NCBI RefSeq assembly: GCF_964340395.1
Contig: NC_135567.1
Span: 489,883 to 553,882, forward strand
Direction: 5' to 3'
Source: Glandiceps talaboti
Taxonomy: Eukaryota > Hemichordata > Enteropneusta > Spengelidae
Length of the DNA: 64,000 nt
The translations under genes were made by a program, and so were the position numbers. This document shows, piece after piece, positions 47,929 to 58,397 of this stretch. Below the pieces are notes generated by a model that saw nothing but the letters and a program-made list of their open reading frames with translations, was not told where the DNA came from and made no database searches. Each line of letters starts with the position of its first letter. The first letter of the stretch is position 1.

Positions 47929-47935
<7 letters not shown>
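47621..47935 (+). mobile_element. Penelope-like retroelement fragment
   Basis: A short frame reads VNLDYSLKNIPLPTSNTYTK then KLIEKTESIIRRMRWET. The DYSLKNIPxP...YxKxLIEKTESxIRRMRW pattern is characteristic of the N-terminal region before the reverse transcriptase of Penelope-like elements. The fragment is bounded on both sides by copies of TCCGAGTTACAACCAAGAAA plus GAGTTCCAGAACTATC (47,621-47,667 and 47,890-47,934) and abuts a (TA)n tract. Short direct copies at both ends fit the terminal repeats of Penelope elements. The reverse transcriptase domain is missing. Confidence 0.6.
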
Positions 47936-48024
<89 letters not shown>

Positions 48025-48034
48025 TATATATATA
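47932..48034. repeat. (TA)n microsatellite
   Basis: About 45 TA dinucleotides directly after the Penelope-like fragment. Confidence 0.97.
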
Positions 48035-48477
48035 GTATGATATGAAGATTAGAAGCTATTGCGGTGGAGCCACGGGAAATATATATATAATGACATTATT
48101 TATATATAGAACCTCAGTGTAAAGTTATATATATCTTAAATATATGCACAAATGTACTGGTTTATGGTATGAAATTTATGTATGGTATGGAATTAACGTA
48201 ACGATAGACGTCTACCAATAGTGACAATAAAATCTTGTCTATTTCAACACAAACATGATGATACCCTGGTTCTACAAGAGACAATCATAATGTGGAAAAA
48301 TCACTGGAAGTTGGAGTGGCCTGTGGGAATTTTATGTACATCAACAAACAAACAATAGTTTACAACAACAACAACAACAACAAATATTTATTCGCTATAC
48401 AAAAAGTAAATCAAACTATAAAAAAACCCAGTAACAGTTGAGGAAAAAAATCTGAAATAATTAATTTACATTTGTAC

Positions 48478-48847
48478 CTAGTACTTCCTCAATGCTTTAT
48501 CAATCTCTACAATGCAACATTTCCATTCCGCATCTCTTCTATTCTGTGTAGTGTAGGTTGGGTAATACGTGAATACAGCCTCTCTTACTGCATTCATCTT
48601 AATTCCACAGAGGGGTAGTTTTGTAAGTCCTCTGCACATATTACCTGTGACTGTTCTATTACATCGTTCCTCTGGTGAGAAAATGGCATAAACTAGTTGT
48701 TTAGCATAATTATATAAACTGGTGGCTTTTGCCAACTCCCTTTCAATGTGTTAAACTGATCTGATTCCTTCGGTTGGATACATTTTGTTCTCCTGTAACA
48801 GAAACGTCTTCTACACTAGGCTCTTCCGAATCTTCCAGTCTAAATGC
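48478..48847 (-). CDS. BEN-domain exon, minus strand, with one frameshift
   Basis: A minus-strand exon begins after TTTTCTCCAG (acceptor ends at 48,848) with FRLEDSEEPSVEDVSVTGEQ, an acidic linker, and runs to SLTH and a stop. A +1 shift gives HIERELAKATSLYNYAKQLV, YAIFSPEERCNRTVTG, LTKLPLCGIKMNAVREAVF and WKCCIVEIDKALRKY, ending at TAG 48,478. Spacing of hydrophobic residues, the SVTG/TVTG turn and the W-x-x-C near the end match BEN domains, which bind DNA or chromatin partners. A single lost base near 48,745 separates the two frames, so this is either a recent pseudogene or a sequence error. Lies antisense within the secreted-peptide intron. Upstream exons were not found. Confidence 0.6.
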
Positions 48848-48856
48848 CTGGAGAAA

Positions 48857-49091
48857 ATGAAATATATCGAGATAAGTTTGCCATTGGTTATAATTGGTGG
48901 TAAATGAAATATATCAAGATAAGTTTGCCATTGGTTATAATTGGTGGTAAATGAAATATATCGAGATAAGTTTGCCATTGGTTATAATTGGTGGTAAATG
49001 AAATATATCGAGATAAGTTTGCCATTGGTTATAATTGGTGGTAAATGAAATATATCGAGATAATTTTGCCATTGGTTATAATTGGTGGTAA
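48857..49091. repeat. 47-bp minisatellite, 5 copies
   Basis: Unit ATGAAATATATCGAGATAAG plus TTTGCCATTGGTTATAATTGGTGGTAA, starting at 48,857, 48,904 and 48,951 and so on. Confidence 0.95.
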
Positions 49092-49184
49092 TGAACACAC
49101 GATACTTGTGTTCAAAACTCATTGACAACTACACAGTGCTGCCTATCAACACTTTGTTATTCTCTATACTAGTTTTAGTGAGTT

Positions 49185-49748
49185 TTTCAACCCAGATTGT
49201 ATGTCCTACATTTTGTACACAAGATCCTGATACAAGGGAGGTGTGGTGTTTTTCAACCCAGATTGTATGTCCTACACAAGATCCTGATACAAGGGAGGTG
49301 TGGTGTTTATCAACCCAGATTGTATGTCCTACACAAGATCCTGATACAAGGGAGGTGTGGTGTTTTTCAACCCAGATTGTATGTCCTACACAAGATCCTG
49401 ATACAAGGGAGGTGTGGTGTTTTTCAACCCAGATTGTATGTCCTACACAAGATCCTGATACAAGGGAGGTGTGGTGTTTATCAACCCAGATTGTATGTCC
49501 TACACAAGATCCTGATACAAGGGAGGTGTGGTGTTTATCAACCCAGATTGTATGTCCTACACAAGATCCTGATACAAGGGAGGTGTGGTGTTTATCAACC
49601 CAGATTGTATGTCCTACACAAGATCCTGATACAAGGGAGGTGTGGTGTTTTTCAACCCAGATTGTATGTCCTACACAAGATCCTGATACAAGGGAGGTGT
49701 GGTGTTTTTCAACCCAGATTGTATGTCCTACACAAGATCCTACACAGG
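49185..49748. repeat. 57-bp minisatellite, about 10 copies, open in two frames
   Basis: Unit TCAACCCAGATTGTATGTCC, TACACAAGATCCTGATACAA, GGGAGGTGTGGTGTTTW. The period is 19 codons. One plus frame opens at ATG 49,091, passes a hydrophobic segment (VLPINTLLFSILVLVSF) and then repeats STQIVCPTQDPDTREVWC with two cysteines per unit until a stop at 49,763. A second frame is also open through the array, which weakens the case for coding. Confidence 0.92.
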
Positions 49749-49927
49749 AGCCAAAAATAATCTAGGAATGCTACAAATTTGAGGATGCACTATTGTTCTA
49801 CCAACAACGGTTTACAAGGACAGTCTTTCCAATGTACTTTCTGTAAAGTGGGAAGAACACCGAATATCATTTTGCATTTACCTGCTCCTAACCACTCCCT
49901 ACCATGAACACATCTTGGAAAGAGAGT

Positions 49928-50673
49928 GTCCTTGCTATGGGTAAATGTACATGTTGTATGCATCTGTTGACACTCATGGCATGGACTTAGTTGATGTCCT
50001 TGCTATGGGTAAATGTACATGTTGTATTCATCTGTTGACACTCATGGCATGGACTTAGTTGATATTCCTTGCTATGGGTAAATGTACATGTTGTATGCAT
50101 CTGTTGACACTCATGGCATGGACTTAGTTGATGTCCTTGCTATGGGTAAATGTACATGTTGTATGCATCTGTTGACACTCATGGCAAGGACTTAGTTGAT
50201 GTCCTTGCTATGCGTAAATGTACATGTTGTATGCATCTGTTGACACTCATGGCAAGGACTTAGTTGATGTCCTTGCTATGGGTAAATGTACATGTTGTAT
50301 GCATCTGTTGACACTCATGGCAAGGACTTAGTTGATGTCCTTGCTATGCGTAAATGTACATGTTGTATGCATCTGTTGACACTCATGGCATGGACTTAGT
50401 TGATATTCCTTGCTATGGGTAAATGTACATGTTGTATGCATCTGTTGACACTCATGGCATGGACTTAGTTGATGTCCTTGCTATGGGTAAATGTACATGT
50501 TGTATGCATCTGTTGACACTCATGGCATGGACTTAGTTGATGTCCTTGCTATGAGTAAATGTACATGTTGTATTCATCTGTTGACACTCATGGTAATGAC
50601 TTTGTTGATGTCCTTGCTATGGGTAAATGTACATGTTGTATGCATCTGTTGACACTCATGGCAAGGACTTACA
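49928..50673. repeat. 68-bp minisatellite, 11 copies
   Basis: Unit GTCCTTGCTATGGGTAAATG, TACATGTTGTATGCATCTGT, TGACACTCATGGCATGGACT, TAGTTGAT. Variable sites (GGG/GCG, CATGG/CAAGG, TGCAT/TTCAT) occur in block-wise patterns. Confidence 0.95.
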
Positions 50674-50882
50674 TTGAACAATGAATGAGGAACAAGTTTC
50701 AACGTCAGTGTTTCACTGCACTCATGTGTAATACTATGTCACAGGTATGTAAAATCATGATTCAAATGACTTGTCCAGAACACAAAGTTTATGAAATGGT
50801 CTGTATTTCATGCAGTCATGGTCCCCTTTAACACAATTACCAACAGTATGATGTATTGTGCTATAAATATCTTTTCCTTCAG

Positions 50883-50989
50883 CTTACGTCATGTCACCCC
50901 AGGCTATTGGGTATTATCCCACATTTCACCAGGAAAGATATTATCCGACAGATTTCGATCCTGCCAAATATAACTACAGACCTTGGTAG
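50883..50989 (+). CDS. Secreted peptide precursor, exon 2 (Tyr/Pro-rich, terminal)
   Basis: This exon follows TATCTTTTCCTTCAG and starts with CT, which joins the trailing G of exon 1 to give alanine. It then encodes 34 residues, YVMSPQAIGYYPTFHQERYY followed by PTDFDPAKYNYRPW, and a TAG at 50,987. Seven tyrosines and five prolines, no cysteine, no dibasic site, terminal tryptophan. With exon 1 the precursor is 59 residues, of which about 35 would be the mature peptide. No family is recognised. It could be a ciliary or extracellular structural peptide, a signalling peptide, or the last exon of a longer secreted protein with further exons missed. Confidence 0.55.
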
Positions 50990-51333
50990 AGGTAGGATTT
51001 ACATCTTGTAAATTTGATATTTTGATATTTATGCATTTTTGTGTCCATACTTGCATCAATGTTGCTGCAGTCTTTCTCTGTCATCCCATCTCAGTATATG
51101 TTTTGTCACATCATCTTTGTGTCAGGATGTCTCTGTGACTCTCTGAGTTAAAGCATATCTGTCCCTCACACTTTATGTACTATATTTCAAATATTGATAC
51201 TACAGATCCCATGGCAAAGGTACCAATCACATGAATATGTATTGCAAAGTGTTACCGGGATTAGACCAATGTCAGGATCTCATGGCTTGGGTATCTATTA
51301 GGATCTGACTTGGTGTGTCAGGATCAGTAATTT
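50990..51333. other. No gene recognised
   Basis: Sequence downstream of the TAG at 50,987; a 3' UTR would be expected here, but no clear AATAAA was found in the first ~340 bp. Confidence 0.4.
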
Positions 51334-51334
51334 G

Positions 51335-51405
<71 letters not shown>

Positions 51406-51421
51406 AGTCTGTCTGTCTGTC

Positions 51422-51454
<33 letters not shown>

Positions 51455-51481
51455 GTCTGTCTGTCTGTCTTAATGTACGTA

Positions 51482-51514
<33 letters not shown>

Positions 51515-51690
51515 GACTGACTGTCTGTCTGACTGTCTGACTCAGTCTGTCTTGCTCTGTTTGGCTGTCTGTCTATCTCTATTGTCCCTGTCTATCTACA
51601 TTGTAGATAGACAATCTGTCTTTGTCTGTCTGTCTGTCTGTCTCTATCTGTCTGTCTCTGTCTCTGTCTGTCTGTCTGTCTGTCTCTGTC

Positions 51691-51727
<37 letters not shown>

Positions 51728-51844
51728 GTCTGTCTGTCTGTCTGTCTGTCTGCATGTCTGCCTGTCTGTCTGTCTGTCTATCTCTGTTCTTTTCTCTATC
51801 TACATTGTAGTTGTCTTTCTGTCTCTTTGGTATCTCTTCATGTC

Positions 51845-51901
<57 letters not shown>

Positions 51902-51903
51902 GT
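51334..51903. repeat. (CTGT)n microsatellite, interrupted
   Basis: Several CTGT tracts separated by short unrelated segments, including the repeated TATCTACATTGTAG near 51,592 and 51,797. Confidence 0.96.
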
Positions 51904-52755
51904 CTAAAGACAATAACGCAAAATTGTATGTTTTTACTCTCTTTATTTACATGGATTTTTCATGTCATGTTGGCAAACATACGGTTCTCATCTTTGCTTC
52001 GAAGTTGTAGCACCAAACATTGAGGTTTTAATCAGGTCTCGTAACTATTTTCTAAATCTCAATGTGCAGTGTGACCTGTGAAATTTGAATATGACCCATC
52101 GTATGCATAACGTTTGAACAGTTTCATGTGCCCCCTGACCATTACCTGACATGGAGAACACATCTTGGGTAGTTTAGAAACTATGCGATGTTATCATTAC
52201 TTATCTACTTGATTGGTTACTTATTAACAGATGTAGTTAGAAAGGGTTTCCACCGATAGCACGGCCATTATGGCGAAGCATCTTCCCTCACGAGTGAAAT
52301 GATGATCAAATGGACCAGATCATTGGACAGTCTATGCTGAAAACTTCACTTAGATAAATTCAAACTGCCACGTCACCATTTCTTTCTCACTAAAAATGAA
52401 ACTTTTTCTTTTTGAGCTTCGTTACTAGATGGAACGCATTATGTGAATTTACTGTTCACTACACCATGTTCTTCGTCTGGTTCGTACGTTATGTATCATT
52501 CAAGAATAAATGAATGTCTTCATGTATTACGAGTTAACATTTCTCCTGCATAGTGGAAGGGCCTGGTAATAAAGACGACTCATCTTCCATTGCCCCTTGC
52601 ATGTGACGAATTACTTGATCAAATTTTACAAGCATGGATCGCATGATCAGATGCTGAAAGTTTTACACAACGGAACTTACAAGTTTGTTGGATGGGACGT
52701 TATTAGCATTGCTGATGTAACAATTTTATGATTTGTTTAACTTTTGATGAACGCA
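51904..52755. other. No exon firmly recognised
   Basis: The N-terminal exons of the RUN/PH gene should lie here or further upstream. An ATG with short frame (MDQIIGQSMLKTSLR, about 52,311-52,355) precedes no clear donor, so it is not called. Confidence 0.4.
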
Positions 52756-52762
52756 CAATGTG

Positions 52763-53324
52763 TATGGTGTCCAATCCATGACAAAATTACAACTCCCCAT
52801 TTAGCTATTCTGATTTCAATTTTACAACTCAAATATCTATTTTTCTGTTCTATATTCCATTTTACAATTCATCATTCCAATTCTTATTTCAATTTTACAA
52901 CTCAAATATCTATTTTTCTGTTCTATATTCCATTTTACAATTCGTCATTCCAAAACTGAATGCAATGAAACAACTGAACTTTCATTTCTGAATGAAATTT
53001 TACAACTCAACTTTCCATTTTTTAATTCTGTTTTCTATTTTCCATGTTTAATTCTGTATTCTATTGTACAGTTCGACATTCGATTACTCTGCTTCCTGTT
53101 TCATTCGACTACTCATTCTTCTAAACCCAATTTCACAGTTACACATTTGATTTCAGGGTCCCACTATTCGACATTCTATTTCTCAGTTCAACATTGTATT
53201 TCACAGTTCAACATTCTATTTCTCAGTTCAACATTTTGATTTCACGGTTCTACGATTCAACATTTTATCTTACAAATCATAGCTAAATGAGGAGTTGTAA
53301 TTTTGTCATGGATTGGACACCATA
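52763..53324. mobile_element. 562-bp MITE with ~45-bp terminal inverted repeats
   Basis: Starts TATGGTGTCCAATCCATGAC and ends with its reverse complement; arms stay paired for about 45 bp through ACAAAATTACAACTCC. CAATGTG lies immediately outside both ends (52,756-52,762 and 53,325-53,331), a 7- or 8-bp target duplication, which suits hAT-type transposition. The interior is loose repeats of TTTTACAACTCAAATATC and CAGTTCAACATTCTATTTC. Confidence 0.92.
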
Positions 53325-53331
53325 CAATGTG

Positions 53332-53887
53332 TGCACTTCCTTCTAAATGTAATACAATGTAGTTTAAATTACGGATATTCCATGTTGTGACAAAGAAACC
53401 ACAAGCATTACGCATAGATTTTCTGGTGCCCTATTCTAAATTGGCTTTGCAAGTTTGGCTAATTGTATCAAAATATTCTCGCCAAATACAGATTTTATTC
53501 GCATTTTGCAAGTGGGCAGCGGAAACACTGGACAGTGCCTAATAAACCACTTGAATGGAATAACATTTAGTTAACTCTATTGACAAAGTGACAGTAATTT
53601 GTTATTTCTGTGAAGTGGAGGATAAGGCTAAAAACCCACAGTAGATGTATGATAGGAACTTGTTATATATTATAAGGAAGTTCATGATAGCTTGAGACCA
53701 AGTGAAAACACACTATCTGTGCTGAAAACCTTTTGTTTTGCTTGTTCATGTCTTTCACTGGATATTTTCATTAATCGATATTCTCCAAAATAATATCCAG
53801 ATGTGATAGCATCTAACTATAAAAGTTACTTGAGCTAAAAATTGCTGTTGTTTGTAAATAACAATATTTACATTTGTCTACTGCCAG
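53332..53887. other. Intronic or intergenic, no exon seen
   Basis: No open, family-like segment before the acceptor of the RUN exon at 53,887. Confidence 0.4.
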
Positions 53888-53987
53888 GCCGTGCATGGTT
53901 GTACATTGCTTTGAATGAAAATCTGGTTGAAAGTTATCTAAGGTGTATAGCAGGAAATAAGAAGACAAGACGCAAGTTTTACGTCGA
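53888..53987 (+). CDS. RUN-domain exon (PLEKHM-like gene)
   Basis: A 100-bp exon lies between TTTGTCTACTGCCAG and GTAAGT. It encodes RAWLYIALNENLVESYLRCI then AGNKKTRRKFYV. The RAWLYxALNEN-x-x-ESYL core followed by a basic KFY motif is the central signature of RUN domains and is closest in feel to PLEKHM-type proteins, which link lysosomes or endosomes to small GTPases and motors. The exon starts with two leftover bases and ends with two (GA). The next recognised exon, at 55,536, starts with one base, so the phases match directly, although a further exon carrying the rest of the RUN domain may lie between. N-terminal exons are not identified. Confidence 0.75.
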
Positions 53988-54039
53988 GTAAGTAATTTAT
54001 CTTTATTTTATTTTATTCAGGGACGATCACACAATGTCA

Positions 54040-54090
54040 CACAAGCTAAATGTAACCCCCCCCCCCCCCCCACACACACACACACGAACA
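54040..54090. repeat. Poly-C and (CA)n tract
   Basis: A run of about 13 C at 54,056-54,070 followed by ACACACACACAC within the RUN-PH intron. Confidence 0.9.
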
Positions 54091-54585
54091 TTCACAAGTG
54101 TGACATCAAACGTTGAACACTTTAAGAAAATGACACGGGGGAGGGAGAGGGGCTTTTACACAGGCATGGGTCCATACCAGGATGACTATGGTAATAGTAA
54201 ATGTATAGGCCCATACCCAAAGTGTGAATGTAAATATAATGAACACGATATGTGAATGTCAATCTCTAAAATAGACATAACATTCTCTCTCAAATTAGTG
54301 TTATTGTTTGTAATGTTGGTGCAGTGTCAGAAATTTGTTCAATAGTAAAAGTAGACAGAAACAAAGAATTGAAATGCTGAACTGTTAAAATTCATGTTTT
54401 GTAAGATATTTCCTACATCAATTTATGAAAGGCCATGTAAATAATCACAACCCAACTTATACAAATTTGAAATGTATTATTTTTTTTTATTACTAGGTAT
54501 TTGTTGTCTGTGCTAATGAAAGCCATGTAGTCGTACAAGGGAATTCCCCAGTGTTTTATGTGATGCAACAACACAACTCATCACA

Positions 54586-54790
54586 ATTAGGAAATTTGCA
54601 TCACAGGAGTGTAGATGTGAGGTAAGAAAGAAAGGTGTAAAAATGAGTGACAGTTAGGAAATTTGCATCACAGGAGTGTAGATGTGAGGTAAGAAAGAAA
54701 GGTGTAAAAATTAGTGACAGTTAGGAAATTTGCATCACAGGAGTGTAGATGTGAGGTAAGAAAGAAGGGTGTAAAAATGAGTGACAGTTG
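54586..54790. repeat. 67-bp tandem repeat, 3 copies
   Basis: Units contain TTAGGAAATTTGCATCACAG and GTAGATGTGAGGTAAGAAAG; each includes a GAG|GTAAGA donor-like word. Intronic. Confidence 0.9.
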
Positions 54791-55535
54791 AATAAGACTA
54801 CATGTAGAGGTTGTCATCAAAATCTCACTGGAATGTTTTCACATTTCTAGTTGTATGACATTTAAACAATGTTCAGCAATGTTAATGATACTGCTTATAG
54901 TTATTACCTACTGACGTCACTTGTCATAGATACACTGTTTAGTAAGTGACTTAGTGATGATTGCATAATGCTGCACAAGCTCAACAAATGAACATTGTTC
55001 ATTTTGGTCAAACCCCTTGCCCCTCCCACTAAACGAACATTCACAAGACTTTAAAATGCAAAATCGAACATTTAATAATGTAAACTATGATGAAAACTGT
55101 ATTGGTCACACCAATACGATTGATGTAATGTAAAAACATGATGATAAACAAAATACTACCAGAAACCCAGCACCATATCTCATATTAGAAGTAAATTTTT
55201 ATCAACTTATCAACATCTCAGTGGTAAATATAAAAGCTGTTTTAAATGAAGGAGTGAAAGTTTTTTGTCAAAATTTGGTTAGAAGTGAAATAATGAAGTT
55301 CAGCAATCGCTTTGACACCAGACCCCCTTCCCTCTAAACGAACAAAGTTAGCTTATTGAGTTTGTGTGACATTGTGTGATAGTCCCTTTATATCCAGTAG
55401 TTCCTTTTATGATATGACTGAAAAGCAACTGGAAAATTTAACATATGGATTATGCCATTACATACAAGTCTAGATGATAATTAATTAATTAATTAATTAA
55501 TTCACACCATCAATCCTTTTAATTTTCACTAACAG

Positions 55536-55712
55536 CCATCTGGTCAACCTAATACTATACTCACTAGTACATTGGGAAGACCTTAGTGACAAACCAACCA
55601 GTGACAGACCTAAACCTCACACTCCCTACAAAGAGGGTGTACTTCTCTTTAAAAGCTGGGATGGTTACCTCTTTGGTGGCAATACTTGGAAACCAGGATT
55701 TTTCCTACTAAG
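55536..55712 (+). CDS. PH-domain exon 1 (PLEKHM-like gene)
   Basis: A 177-bp exon between TTCACTAACAG and AG|GTAAAT encodes HLVNLILYSLVHWEDL, a polar linker (SDKPTSDRPKPHTPYK) and the start of a PH domain, EGVLLFKSWDGYLFGGN then TWKPGFFLLR. The opening KEGxLxxK...W..xFFLL pattern forms beta strands 1 to 3 of a PH fold, which bind phosphoinositides or proteins. It ends in phase 2 and joins the exon at 56,733 in frame. A RUN exon 1.5 kb upstream supports a RUN-PH architecture. Confidence 0.8.
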
Positions 55713-55847
55713 GTAAATTAAAACAGATGACATGATTTTAATCAAAGCATTTTGAAACCAGTTGAGGTGCAAACTAGTCAAAGATTTAACTTGTTTTTAT
55801 ACTCAACTATTGCTGAAGTAAAATAGGAAGTGACATTCAAGCATTAA

Positions 55848-56173
55848 AGTGACCATATGAATGACAGTGATATTGATTTTTGATTTTTTTTATTCCTAAA
55901 AAACAACTCTACGGTGTTTTTGTACTCAGAAAAATAATGTGAAACAACATATACTAAATCCTTGTTTATAAAAAAAATAAATTGCCGAAAATTTAAAAAA
56001 AAAATGTGTAAAATGATTGTCATCGTATGTACAATACTTTTCAGACACTTTCTTCTAGCTTTTTGCAGTTCATTGAGTTACAAACAAGGATTTGGTATAT
56101 TTTGTTTCAGATTCAGTTCTTTTATGAAGAAAAAATCCAAAATAAATTCCAATTTGTCATCCATTTGGCCACT
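55848..56173. mobile_element. TTAA-flanked MITE, copy 2
   Basis: Starts AGTGACCATATGAATGA and ends TCATCCATTTGGCCACT, with TTAA on both sides (55,844-55,847; 56,174-56,177). The 326-bp body is a diverged version of the element at 23,948, with matching blocks such as ATCCAAAATAAAT. It lies in the intron between the two PH exons. Confidence 0.88.
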
Positions 56174-56732
56174 TTAAAGTACTTTTTTTTTTTTTTAAAT
56201 CTTTAATTGAACATTAAGATTAGAACATTAAGGCAAGTTGTTGAAATCATCAAATGTTTTTCTGTAATACTTTGTCATCTCTCGTAGTCACAACTTATTG
56301 TTATTATTGTTAAAGGGAACCAATTATAGAAACTGCTTTACTTTTGTGTTGTGGATTGTATTACCAAATGAAATGCTTTACTTTGGTGTTGTGGATTGTA
56401 TTACCAAATGAAAAAATGATTGAGTTTGAATAATAATAGACATGCTTTAACAAGCTTAACAAAAAAAAATATGTCAAAACTAAGAACAAAAATGTGAAAT
56501 AAATAGTTGAGACCTAAAGTTACTTTCACTACCATGTTTTTGTGTATTTTTAAGTATTTTACTGACACTAGGTGTGCTGTAACAAGTACAACAAAATATA
56601 TTAGTCTAAAACTAAGAATAAAAATTTTGAAATGGATAGTACGATCTGTACAGCTATTGAGGCTTTCACTGCTGTGTGCTTCTCTAATTATATTAATTAA
56701 GTGTTTTGTTATTTGATTTTATCCTTGCCTAG

Positions 56733-56798
56733 GAATGGAATGTTTTACAGACTTCTACAAAGGAATGACCCTGTACCCCAACTAGCCATTTCACTCAA
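56733..56798 (+). CDS. PH-domain exon 2 (PLEKHM-like gene)
   Basis: A 66-bp exon between CCTTGCCTAG and CAA|GTAAGT encodes NGMFYRLLQRNDPVPQLAIS then LK, strands 3 and 4 of the PH fold. The join with the previous exon restores an arginine. The rest of the PH domain and the gene's 3' exons were not found before the window ends, and the following 3.8 kb are mostly minisatellites. Confidence 0.78.
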
Positions 56799-56826
56799 GT
56801 AAGTCAGTGTCTGTGTTATTACAACC

Positions 56827-56880
56827 AAATGACCCTGTACCCCAAGTAGCCATTTCATTTTTATGAGTGTCTTGTGTTAT
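56827..56880. repeat. Partial duplication of the PH exon 2 end
   Basis: AATGACCCTGTACCCCAAGT and AGCCATTTCATTTTTATGAG repeat the last part of the exon just upstream, but the donor is not preserved, so it is unlikely to be spliced as an exon. Confidence 0.8.
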
Positions 56881-56953
56881 TACAAAGAAGTTTTCACTCT
56901 GGGACTAAAATGCTTTTTTTCTAGTTTCTCATTGACTTGTCAGTTTCAAAAGA

Positions 56954-57897
56954 AGTGCCACAGAACCATTACCATATATTAAGAAGTGCCACAGAACCAT
57001 TACCATATATTAAGAAGTACCACAGAACCATTACCATATATTAAGAAGTGCCATAGAACCATTACCATATATTAAGAAGTGCCACAGAACCATTACCATA
57101 TATTAAGAAGTGCCATAGAACCATTACCATATATTAAGAAGTGCCACAGAACCATTACCATATATTAAGAAGTACCACAGAACCATTACCATGTATTAAG
57201 AAGTGCCACAGAACCATTACCATATATTAAGAAGTGCCACAGAACCATTACCATGTATTAAGAAGTGCCACAGAACCATTACCATGTATTAAGAAGTGCC
57301 ACAGAACCATTACCATATATTAAGAAGTGCCACAGAACCATTACCATATATTAAGAAGTGCCATAGAACCATTACCATGTATTAAGAAGTGCCACAGAAC
57401 CATTACCATATATTAAGAAGTGCCACAGAACCATTACCATATATTAAGAAGTGCCATAGAACCATTACCATATATTAAGAAGTGCCACAGAACCATTACC
57501 ATACATGTATATTAAGAAGTGCCATAGAACCATTACCATATATTAAGAAGTGCCACAGAACCATTACCATATATTAAGAAGTGCCACAGAACCATTACCA
57601 TATATTAAGAAGTGCCATAGAACCATTACCATGTATTAAGAAGTGCCACAGAACCATTACCATATATTAAGAAGTGCCATAGAACCATTACCATATATTA
57701 AGAAGTGCCATATAACCATTACCATGTATTAAGAAGTGCCACAGAACCATTACCATACATGTATATTAAGAAGTGCCATAGAACCATTACCATGTATTAA
57801 GAAGTGCCACAGAACCATTACCATATATTAAGAAGTGCCACAGAACCATTACCATATATTAAGAAGTGCCAGAGAACCATTACCATGTATTAAGAAG
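56954..57897. repeat. 31-bp minisatellite, about 30 copies
   Basis: Unit AAGAAGTGCCACAGAACCAT plus TACCATATATT. Variants ATAGAACC and CATGTATT, and two units with an ATACATGTATATT insertion, recur along the array. Confidence 0.96.
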
Positions 57898-58397
57898 TCA
57901 ACAAAGGGTGTCAAAGAACTGTTTGTTTATTCTTGTTTGTTTTCAAGTTTGTTGTTCTGAGGGTACACCCAGAACAACAAAATCAAAATCAATAAAAAGT
58001 GACAATAAATGCAGGAAACAGAGATAAATAAATTGAACCATATTCACCACATCAGATTTTAATTACATTAATCTTCAATACCTAATCTGGAGCTACCGAT
58101 AAAATAAACCTTCCACAAAGGTCAGGGTGACTATGAATTGATTATTTTTGGATACAAACAATGTAACAATATTGTTTACTATGCTAATTGATTAGTATTT
58201 ATTATCATATTTCCCACGACGCAACATTCAACATGGTGGGTTTGCGAGTTCCCTATTATGGCTGTGAATCTGATAAGGAATGTCATGTCAATATGTTTAG
58301 ATGTGAAAGTCAAGTGTCGGACATCTACAAAGTTAAAACATTCCCCATCATTCAAAAGAGGGATGAAGGAGGCTGTAAATATCAAAAAGGAGATGAA
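57898..58397. other. No gene recognised
   Basis: Frames are open on both strands at 58,180-58,410 without a family pattern. No PH-domain continuation was seen. Confidence 0.4.
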
